A stretch of 64,000 bases of DNA from Desulfocapsaceae bacterium (GTDB lineage Bacteria > Desulfobacterota > Desulfobulbia > Desulfobulbales > Desulfocapsaceae): the NCBI GenBank assembly GCA_031292275.1, contig JARLHL010000113.1:52210-116209 (forward strand). Direction: 5' to 3'. Shown here one piece after another: positions 57,414-64,000 of this stretch (the first letter of the stretch is position 1; every line of letters begins with the position of its first letter). The position numbers were made by a program, and so were the translations under genes. Below the pieces are notes generated by a model. That model was not told where the DNA came from and did not search any database. It was given only the letters and a program-made list of their open reading frames with translations.

Positions 57414-58292
57414 TCAGGATATTCGGGAATGAACGATAAGTACGTTGCTTGGCAGGTCTTCGAGGATATATTCCATGTCATGGGTGAAGATCCTGTCGAT
57501 AAAGCCGTAGCGAGAATCCGGTGAGTTGATCACCAACAGATCGGCATTCTGATTCTTCGTCAGCTGGCGGATGGCATAGCCCTGCCTTCCTGAAATTATT
57601 TCTTCAATAACCTTCACCTCTTCAGATCGACAATGACGAACCATATCCTGGATTTTCCTGACTTCACCGTTGGTTATCTGTTTTTTCAAAATGTCGGTGC
57701 TGGCGGCCGAACCGGTAAAGGCCGTGGCCATCGACAGACCGGGTTGATCGAGTTCGGTTACCATGGTGATTTCGCCGACCCCGACTTGTTGGGCAAAATA
57801 GAGCGCCGTGCTTAAGGTAAGCGGGGTTTTCGGGTTGACGACGCCCCGAATAATGATCTTATTAAATGCCGTGCCGACAACTTTAGGCTCAGTGAGGAGC
57901 AAAAGCGAACACTTGGCAGTCCTGCACACATCTCGGACCAACGAACCCAGGAAATAGCGGAGTATGCCCTCACGGCGAATCGTCTCCAGGATGAGAAGAT
58001 CGACGGCGTTCTCCTTGCAGATGTGCAGCAGACTGTCGACATGCCGGTCTTCCAGCCAGACGGTCGTGGTGTTCTGCAACCTGCCTCCGGAACGGACATG
58101 GATTTCATCCAGGTGAGCCGCTAGCTTAAGCGTCTTTTTTCCCATATGGATCAGGAGCAGCCGGGCGTTGAAAACGCTGGCCAGACATCCGGCCTCGGCC
58201 AGGACCGCCTCCATACTGGCAGAGGTCGCAACAAGAACGGCAATAGTCTCAAAAGGATGGGGAGGACGACCTTTTAATATGCATGTATCCAT
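57414..58292 (-). CDS. Tandem universal stress protein
   Basis: 292 aa made of two UspA-like halves (about 14-150 and 158-292). Half one has SLLHICKENAVDLLILETIRREG and SLVRDVCRTAKCSLLLL; half two has IRQLTKNQNADLLVINSPDSR and EYILEDLPSNVLIVHS. The ATP-binding G-x2-G-x9-G motif is degenerate in both. It is directly upstream of the antiporter, the common usp-antiporter pairing. Confidence 0.85.
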   Translation of the reverse strand: MDTCILKGRPPHPFETIAVLVATSASMEAVLAEAGCLASVFNARLLLIHMGKKTLKLAAHLDEIHVRSGGRLQNTTTVWLEDRHVDSLLHICKENAVDLLILETIRREGILRYFLGSLVRDVCRTAKCSLLLLTEPKVVGTAFNKIIIRGVVNPKTPLTLSTALYFAQQVGVGEITMVTELDQPGLSMATAFTGSAASTDILKKQITNGEVRKIQDMVRHCRSEEVKVIEEIISGRQGYAIRQLTKNQNADLLVINSPDSRYGFIDRIFTHDMEYILEDLPSNVLIVHSRIS

Positions 58293-59084
58293 AGCGTGGA
58301 CGGCTCGAAGGTTGTTTCAGCAGTTACCGGGCGATTGCCTTGATATCCTATCGGACAGCCCGACGCAGTCGGCTGCCCGCCTCATTCCATACAATTATAC
58401 AGTACAGAGGCCAGATAAGGTCTGAAAACACCAGGACCTCTTTCTTTCCCAATCAACATTACCCGCTGAAAGGCCAATGATAAACCAATTTTCAACGGGC
58501 AGCAGATCTCTTGTTTGGATTTGCACCATAAACAGGGGCGATACAGTCGTTATTTTTTGCCGCTGGATAGCCGGAGACACACCAAGCCCAAGACCCTGCA
58601 CAGCAAGAGGGATTGCCTTTTAAACAAGTTTTTACTGATCATGGCCGCTGGCTAGGGCCCGGACCCTGGGTATTTCGACCTTCTCTTCATTTTTTCATCT
58701 TATGTATTTACACCGCAGCGAACTGATGTTTAAATCAAGGATGTCGGTGATAAACTGCGAAAATATCGAATTATTGATCTCGTTATTCCGGGTTTTTTCC
58801 TCAATTGCGGATTTTTGACAACCCCAGCGATTGCCGGCACCCTTGCCTCTCGATACAAGGGGCCTGAACTGCGTCACAATGCAAGAGTCCTTTCCCGCAA
58901 AGAGAATGCTCCTGATTTTTTCACGAGGGGAAACGGCTCTTTGAAAAAAGAATTTCCGGAGGGTAACACCATTCGGATGCTCACTGGCTCAAATCAGCTG
59001 CGGGCCGGAAGGCCAACATCGGTTCGCCTGTAAGCACCCGTCCCGTTGCCGTCAAAGACTTCCCAACACAACCGCCAATACGTT
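58293..59084. other. Gene-free stretch upstream of the cyclopropane synthase
   Basis: About 790 bp containing only short frames without protein character. It should hold the promoter of the synthase; I see a TTGAAA at about 58939 but no good -10 at the right distance. Confidence 0.45.
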
Positions 59085-60419
59085 ATGTCAAATCAAAATT
59101 CTGAAAAAAAATACCTTGATGCGGCCAAACGAATTTTCACACATCTTGCTGAAACGGCAGATGCAAATATCTCCATACAGCTGTGGGATGGTTCTCATAT
59201 CCCCCTGGGAGACAAGGCCACGGAACAGTGGAATATTTCCATCAAAGGGCCGGAGGTGCTGGGTGCGATCCTGCGAAGACCGACCCTGGAAAACTTTCTC
59301 CGGCAATATGCATCCGGCAATATTGATTTCAACGGCGGCAATCTCATTGATTTTTATGAAGTGCTGCGTACCCGCGGTTCAAGGACCAAAGAGGTGAGTT
59401 CCAGCCAAATCAAAAAAAGGCTGAACAAAGGCTACCTGCTCAGACAGGCGCTGCCCCTTTTATTCGCTAAAAAAATTGATGCCGCAATCGACCATACATT
59501 CCAGGGCGACGACAAGGGCCGCGTTCAGTCTGCCCGAGATGAAAAATCGTATATCCAGTTCCATTACGATCTCTCCAATGATTTCTACAAACTCTTTCTG
59601 GATCCTGAAATGCAGTATTCCTGTGCCTACTTCACCTCCTGGGAACAGGATTTAGAGCAGGCTCAGCAAAATAAACTCGATATGATATGCCGGAAGCTTC
59701 AACTTCAGCCCGGGGATCGCTTTCTCGATATTGGTTGCGGCTGGGGAGGCCTGCTCTGCCATGCCGTCACCCACTTCAAGGTTATTGGCCATGGAGTCAC
59801 CCTTTCCCAGCGGCAGTATGATTTTGCCCTGGAAAAAATACGCAGGCGCGGTCTCGATGATCGCATCACCATAGAACTCCGCGATTACAGAGAGCTCACC
59901 GGGGAATACGACAAAATCGCCAGCATTGGCATGTATGAACATATCGGCATTGCCAACTACGCAACATATTTTCAGAAATTAAATTCCCTCCTGCGCGACC
60001 GCGGCATTCTCCTCAATCATGGCATAACGCGGCGGGCAAAGCACAGCCAGCGGCAATTTGCACGCATAACGGTCGGCAGGAGGTTTATCCTCAAATATAT
60101 TTTTCCGGGATCGGAGTTGGATCACATTGGGCACACGCTCTCCAAAATGGAGGCCTGCGGTTTCGAAGTGCATGATGTTGAGGCATGGCGCGAGCACTAT
60201 GCCCGGACCACCAGATTATGGTGCCAACGCCTGGAGGACAACAAAGACAAGGCCATTGAACAGGTGGGCAAGGAACGGTACAGAATGTGGATCGCCTATC
60301 TTGCCGGGGTTTCCTTCGCCTTCCTTGATGGTTCATTGCGGATTTTTCAGACCGTGGCCACCAAACATGGACGAAAAGGACCATCAACCATGCCACCTAC
60401 TCGCAGACATCTCTATTGA
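59085..60419 (+). CDS. cfa: Cyclopropane-fatty-acyl-phospholipid synthase
   Basis: 444 aa from MSNQNSEKKY. N-terminal lipid-binding domain (about 1-130), then a SAM-dependent methyltransferase domain: FHYDLSNDFYKLFLDPEMQYSCAYF is the CFA synthase signature, FLDIGCGWGGLLCHAV binds SAM, SIGMYEHIGIANYATYF carries the catalytic Glu/His region, and IFPGSELDHIG follows. It adds a methylene bridge across membrane unsaturated fatty acids. No ribosome site before 59085; ATG at 59046 is in frame. Confidence 0.94.
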   Translation: MSNQNSEKKYLDAAKRIFTHLAETADANISIQLWDGSHIPLGDKATEQWNISIKGPEVLGAILRRPTLENFLRQYASGNIDFNGGNLIDFYEVLRTRGSRTKEVSSSQIKKRLNKGYLLRQALPLLFAKKIDAAIDHTFQGDDKGRVQSARDEKSYIQFHYDLSNDFYKLFLDPEMQYSCAYFTSWEQDLEQAQQNKLDMICRKLQLQPGDRFLDIGCGWGGLLCHAVTHFKVIGHGVTLSQRQYDFALEKIRRRGLDDRITIELRDYRELTGEYDKIASIGMYEHIGIANYATYFQKLNSLLRDRGILLNHGITRRAKHSQRQFARITVGRRFILKYIFPGSELDHIGHTLSKMEACGFEVHDVEAWREHYARTTRLWCQRLEDNKDKAIEQVGKERYRMWIAYLAGVSFAFLDGSLRIFQTVATKHGRKGPSTMPPTRRHLY

Positions 60420-60433
60420 CCAGAGGCCTGCGA

Positions 60434-60447
60434 GGGGGGGGGGGGGG
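60434..60447 (+). repeat. 14-base poly-G tract
   Basis: Fourteen consecutive G, 14 nt after the cfa stop and about 40 nt beyond the truncated end of the RhuM-type pseudogene. It is the only such homopolymer seen in the window. Confidence 0.85.
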
Positions 60448-60488
60448 CGACACCCGCTATAAGCAGAGTCCGTCGTGTCACACATGTT

Positions 60489-61335
60489 TCAATCCTCCTT
60501 ATTGCCGTCGGTAAATGGATGATCTTTAATAACAAAATAGAGTAGGTTGGCGGCCTTTTCCTCAATGCTCGGATAGAGATCGCAACCGCCGAAGGTCTGG
60601 TGGATTGCCCCGATGATCCCGGCAAGGCCGTCACTGCGTTTATTGCCGAAGAGATCGGTTGCATCCAGCTTTGCCGTCAATTCCTGTTTCAGTGAGTTGA
60701 TGGCGACTCGCGCACCGGTAATATCCAAGACCTCGACGTTGACCTGCCTGGCGTTTGGCAAGGGTAACTGATCCTCATCATACTGCAGCAAAAGTTTCCA
60801 GGTCCTGGCGTATCGATTGACGAGGTCGAGCACCGAACGTCCTTCATCAGTGACAAGATTCTGATGTTCCAAGGTCTTCGCAAGCAAAGACAACATCTGC
60901 TGCGCATCATGGACACCTTTTTCCGCCAGGCGGCGCTGATTGAGGGTGTAACCCCTTGATAAGATGGTCCTTCAGAACAGAAGTCGCCCAGATGCGGAAC
61001 TGGGTGCCACACTTTGATTTTACCCGGTAACCGACGGAGATAATGATATCGAGATTGTAAAAATTCATCTGATAAGTTTTCACGTCATCTGCAGTTGTCC
61101 GGAATTTCCGGACAACTGCCTCTTCACTGAGCTCACCTTCCCTAAAAATATTGCGGATATGCTCGGAAACCGTGCGCTTATCGCGCTGGAAGAGTTCCAC
61201 CATCTGCACCTGAGTCAGCCAGACGGTTTTATCCTTGAGTTGGACATCCAGGGTTGTTTGTCCGTCTTTGGCTTGATAGAGGATGAGGGTTCCGTGATTG
61301 GGAGATAGCACTGATGGTTCATGTGGCGATGTCAT
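60489..61335 (-). pseudogene. RhuM/Fic-type protein, frameshifted and truncated
   Basis: The N-terminal half (61335 to about 60953) is RhuM-like: VQLKDKTVWLTQVQMVELFQ, TVSEHIRNIFREGEL, MNFYNLDIIISVGYRVKS, RIWATSVLKDHLIKG. One extra base in a GGGG run (plus strand CCCC 60952-60955) shifts the frame; one base fewer restores YTLNQRRLAEKGVHDAQQ and joins MLSLLAKTLEHQNLVTDEG. The C-terminal half is Fic/Doc-like (GIIGAIHQTFGGCDLYPSIE) and breaks off inside the Fic motif: HPFTDGNKED then stop, where HPFTDGNKR-type continuation is expected. The single-base change could be an assembly error, but the lost end cannot. Confidence 0.85.
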
Positions 61336-62225
61336 GAATTTTGAATTCCCTTTTCATCTTTGACAAAGTCGTTCTCCGGCAGGTCGAGATCTTTTGGAGC
61401 ATATACCTGCCACTGGTTTTGCTGAAACCGGACCAGGTTCCCTTCCGACAATATCCAGAGGGCTTTGTCATGTTCGATACGGAAAGTTTGCACCCAGTTA
61501 TAGGGAAGACCGCTGTTCTCCGGAGTGAAGAGTTGCCATTTGCCGTCTTTCAGGCGGCTCAGCATTCCTGCCCCTGAAACCCCTACGTACACTGTACCGT
61601 CCGGGGTTGCGGCCAAGGCCCGGTCGTAGACCCAGTCTCCTCTTTTAATTTGGGATATACCCATATCGGCATTAGAAAAATGTTGCCATTTGCCTTCAAA
61701 GAATCGGGATAAGCCTTCGTCCGTGCTTACCCACAAGGCTCCATCCGGCGCGGCCAACCAGTCCCATAATTTTTTACCGGGGATGCGTCCATTTTTTTCA
61801 AAGACCTGCCATTCGCCTTGGTAGTAGCGGGCAACCTCCGGCATCTGATAAGAACTCCCGATTAGAAACCATACCGCACCATCGGATGTGACTTTTGCTT
61901 CATATATTCTATCACTAGCACAACCAATGGTTTCCTTTCTTAAAACTTCCCATTGCCCTTGCTGCAGCCGGGCCAGGCCGTTTTCCGTTCCAACCCAGAT
62001 GGTATCCTCGGATGCCAAAGCTATGCAGAGGACATTATTATCCGGCAGGTCGCTGTTTTCTGCGGTGAAGGTGTTTCTGTTGAAGGTCAAGGAGGCAAAA
62101 GCGAATCCTGCTGCGTCAGCCGATAAAGGAAAATTGGGTTCCTGGGCAGGGCATACGGAAGAGATGGCCAGAATCAGCCAGATCCCAAGCCTGAAATGAA
62201 GGACAAAAGGAGCAAATAATCTCAT
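61332..62225 (-). CDS. Exported beta-propeller (two-component-regulator-propeller-like) protein
   Basis: About 297 aa with a signal peptide (to about ISSVCPAQ). Repeats of about 40-45 residues built on LASEDTIWVGTENGLARLQQGQWEVL, APDGALWVSTDEGLSRFFEGKWQHF and TPDGTVYVGVSGAGMLSRLKDGKWQLF suggest blades of a propeller with W-x-V/F ends. It stops just after PENDFV, where another blade would begin, and its last bases overlap the RhuM-type start. AAGGTGAG before ATG 62225 decides the start. It may be a 3'-truncated gene. Function unknown. Confidence 0.75.
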   Translation of the reverse strand: MRLFAPFVLHFRLGIWLILAISSVCPAQEPNFPLSADAAGFAFASLTFNRNTFTAENSDLPDNNVLCIALASEDTIWVGTENGLARLQQGQWEVLRKETIGCASDRIYEAKVTSDGAVWFLIGSSYQMPEVARYYQGEWQVFEKNGRIPGKKLWDWLAAPDGALWVSTDEGLSRFFEGKWQHFSNADMGISQIKRGDWVYDRALAATPDGTVYVGVSGAGMLSRLKDGKWQLFTPENSGLPYNWVQTFRIEHDKALWILSEGNLVRFQQNQWQVYAPKDLDLPENDFVKDEKGIQNS

Positions 62226-62234
62226 TGGTCTCAC

Positions 62235-62567
62235 CTTTTTGTGAGGGTGAAGCCTCTTCTGCTATTTTCACTGTTTGAGCGATTTGTTCCTAAACTTTGG
62301 GTACTTAGAACCAAGACACTTGAAATAAAGCTTTATACATGAGCGGCCAAGATCTGGATTCTCCGACTTTCGGCCTTTCAATTGAACAGTTAAGTATTTT
62401 GGGTCCTATGAAAGAACGCTCGGCGAGCCTATATATTCCCGGTTCAAACTTCGCTATTCCAAGCATTGGTTGAAAAATAGAAAGCAAACAACTTTCATTC
62501 ATCATGGCTGGTAGCCTTCAAGACCCTGCCACTGTGAGAAGTGATCGCCTTTATTTGCGGTTTTTTT
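62235..62567. other. Gene-free stretch
   Basis: AT-rich, about 330 bp, between the propeller gene and the stress protein gene. No gene or clear terminator seen; a TTTTTTTTT run at about 62560 lies on the plus strand without a stem. Confidence 0.45.
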
Positions 62568-63041
62568 TTAAGGTGTACTCCTCTGCCAGTTTATGCTTCC
62601 TGTAGCGTGCTTGTACGGATTCATAACTAAACAAGGACAATCCGATCTTTTTACAACCCTCTCAGCGACACTACCGAGAAGTAATTTTTCCAGTCCCTTT
62701 GCTCCATGGGTTCCAATGACGATCAAGTCTGCATTTTCATCTCTGGCATATTTGACTATCTCATCGACTATATCACCCACAAGAACTTCTCCCTTGCAAT
62801 TCCGATTAATGGATTTGCTGTTCTCGATCAGGTCGGCCATTCTTTCCAGTCCATATGATCTTTTCATATTTTCAAACTCTTCAAAATCAGGACTGCCTGC
62901 CGACACAATTACGGATGGCTCGACAACATGGCAAAAATTGATATCGGCAGAGAATTGTTGTGCTAAGTTCAAGGCGTAGTCAATCAATTGAGATGAAGTT
63001 TTCCCAAAATCCACAGGAACAACAACCTTTTTGATTTCCAT
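62568..63041 (-). CDS. Universal stress protein (UspA family)
   Basis: 157 aa: KKVVVPVDFGKTSSQLIDYA at the start and the ATP-binding-type GTHGAKGLEKLLLGSVAERV at the end, i.e. the G-x2-G-x9-G-S pattern of nucleotide-binding UspA proteins. AAAGGAG lies about ten bases before the ATG. Monocistronic; the region around it is poorer in GC than the rest of the window. Confidence 0.92.
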   Translation of the reverse strand: MEIKKVVVPVDFGKTSSQLIDYALNLAQQFSADINFCHVVEPSVIVSAGSPDFEEFENMKRSYGLERMADLIENSKSINRNCKGEVLVGDIVDEIVKYARDENADLIVIGTHGAKGLEKLLLGSVAERVVKRSDCPCLVMNPYKHATGSINWQRSTP

Positions 63042-63549
63042 AAATTCTTATCTCCTTTGTTGGAATGTCGACAGTCGATTGCACCGATCGACGACCAGGT
63101 ATTATTGATCTGGCGAGTTATAACCAAAAGACGATGAGAATAAATACTGAAATAAAATCTTGTTACATCGGAGGACGAAGACACATGATTGAGGAAATTT
63201 AACCGCCGAAGCAATAATAGAATCCACCTCGACGCCCTAACTAATGCAACATCCAATCCAAAATAGCTATATGTCAATTATCTTCTTGTTATGTGATACA
63301 AAGTTAAGAATTTATATCCTGTATATCAGGAGGAAGATGGGGTGGTTTTTTCGGTAAAATGGAGCATTTTTCCGAAATCCCGAAAGGTGCCACTATTTCT
63401 GTGAAAAAGGCCAGAAGAACTGACTCGACAACAACCAGAATTCTGGAGATGTATTCTTGACTAAGTCTGCGTGATCTCAACAAGGTGAATGATCCTGAAG
63501 CCATCAGATGGATCGAAATTTTCTACGACCAGGCCGACCTGAATGGGCG
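63042..63549. other. Gene-poor AT-rich stretch
   Basis: No convincing gene. A 66-codon minus-strand frame at 63304-63504 has no family features. The composition and the adjoining transposase fragment suggest decayed mobile DNA. Confidence 0.4.
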
Positions 63550-63741
63550 GGGAGCCGATCCAGTCTTCATGGCCTCGGCGTAGGTGCAACTGCTGGTTCC
63601 CAGAACGGCGACAAAGATCTGGGCCTTATGTATCTCACCGGTCTCCCGGTCAAACACGTTTGCCATCTGTCGGGCGTAGTCGGCCAACATTTTCTCGCCG
63701 GCCAGGTGTTTAAGGAACCCCATCTTTTTGTAGAGGTAAAA
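63550..63741 (-). mobile_element. IS21-family IstA transposase remnant
   Basis: The fragment reads [33 protein letters not shown] and CTYAEA, matching the IstA core stretch around the catalytic domain (FVDYAGQ...[16 protein letters not shown]...YTYAEA in my recollection). After AEA the frame slips; the alternative frame continues EDWIGSPP, the usual next motif (DWIGSH). No start, no IstB partner and no terminal repeats are visible, so it is a dead piece. Confidence 0.75.
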
Positions 63742-63840
63742 TCTGCTTCACTGTGCAAGATATTAATTTTATGGAGGCATAGATGAAGGGAGCACGGACC
63801 AAGATAAACGAAAAAAGACGCGAGTACTGGCGAGGGCATG

Positions 63841-64000
63841 TCAAAACCCGGCAACAGGCAATCGCTCACCATTTATGCCAATGCGGGCGAGAATTCCTGA
63901 TGTCCGCTGTACCCTTGCCCTGGCCCGGAAATTACCGTTGAGATAGGGACAGTTGCCTTCCAGGCAGCCTGCGACTATCACCCCGTCCGCTCCGTTTCCA
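63841..64000 (-). pseudogene. MvhD/FrhD-type hydrogenase delta-subunit fragment (cut by window end)
   Basis: Open from the window edge: GADGVIVAGCLEGNCPYL, NGNFRARARVQRT, LARIGINGERL, then VAGF and stop at 63841. This is the conserved core of the iron-sulfur delta subunit linking hydrogenase to heterodisulfide reductase (PF02662), normally followed by about 30 more residues after GERL. The abrupt end just before the IS21 remnant suggests truncation by insertion or deletion. The upstream part lies outside the window, so a functional shortened protein is not excluded. Confidence 0.7.

Noticed and set aside
63304..63504. 66-codon minus-strand ORF
   Set aside because: No ribosome site or family; lies in decayed mobile DNA.
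1..64000. CRISPR arrays, rRNA or tRNA genes, integrase or complete prophage
   Set aside because: No regularly spaced repeats, no cloverleaf or rRNA signature strings, and no integrase gene seen anywhere in the window.

Overview
The window looks like a chromosomal segment of a GC-rich anaerobic bacterium, most likely a Desulfobacterota (deltaproteobacterial) sulfur or sulfate metaboliser. The clues are a tetraheme cytochrome c3, a tungsten-type aldehyde:ferredoxin oxidoreductase, an end fragment of a hydrogenase/heterodisulfide-reductase delta subunit, a Lar nickel-pincer set, DsrE/TusA/OsmC sulfur-relay proteins, dense two-component signalling, and two genes that read through in-frame UGA codons followed by bacterial SECIS-like hairpins. 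The taxonomic call is inference; no rRNA or tRNA gene was found.

Layout. 1-2.8 kb: RND efflux permease (cut by the window edge) and its adaptor. 3-11.4 kb: a DUF5329 protein, a hybrid sensor kinase, a DUF2059 protein, and a secreted phosphoesterase coupled to a solute-binding protein. 11.7-15.1 kb: a clear sigma70-type promoter driving an unknown gene, AOR and a MoaD-like protein, then cytochrome c3. 15.6-19.6 kb (minus strand): an ArsM-like methyltransferase that is a probable selenoprotein, followed by pntAB. 20.0-23.5 kb (plus strand): TusA-like, DsrE, TusA-OsmC fusion, a second probable selenoprotein (MetE-like methyltransferase) and a tandem rhodanese. 23.5-30.9 kb: a carbohydrate block (esterase, EEP hydrolase, GH5, an SbmA/YddA-like ABC protein with a degenerate ATPase, divergent GH3). 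31-37 kb: YchJ, a chemoreceptor, a YdjM-type membrane protein and larC-larE-larB. 37.2-46.1 kb: a signalling operon of FIST protein, histidine kinase, 1723-residue hybrid kinase, receiver and diguanylate cyclase. 46.4-52.2 kb: a Kef-type antiporter, ADP-ribosylglycohydrolase, the agmatine-to-putrescine pair aguA/aguB, and an acetyltransferase. 52.6-53.0 kb: a gene-poor structured block. 53.0-55.9 kb: an Nramp-related (probably magnesium) transporter, a channel-less MgtE-type sensor protein, and an unannotated 36-residue membrane microprotein. 56-60.4 kb: antiporter plus universal stress protein, then cyclopropane fatty acid synthase. 60.4-64 kb is decayed accessory DNA: a frameshifted RhuM-type gene, a propeller gene, an IS21 remnant and a truncated MvhD-like fragment.

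The most interesting region is 18.6-23.5 kb. Two different methyltransferase families each have an in-frame UGA where relatives are expected to carry cysteine. Each UGA is followed by a perfect hairpin whose loop starts exactly 18 nt after it. They flank a sulfur-relay gene set. Conventional ORF calling would break both genes.

Other notable points are a dispersed two-hairpin repeat family (five copies, all in the same orientation, several abutting the 3' ends of minus-strand genes), the Nramp/MgtE-sensor/microprotein operon, and several proteins whose key residues are missing (a receiver Asp, ABC Walker motifs, the LarC C-terminal half).
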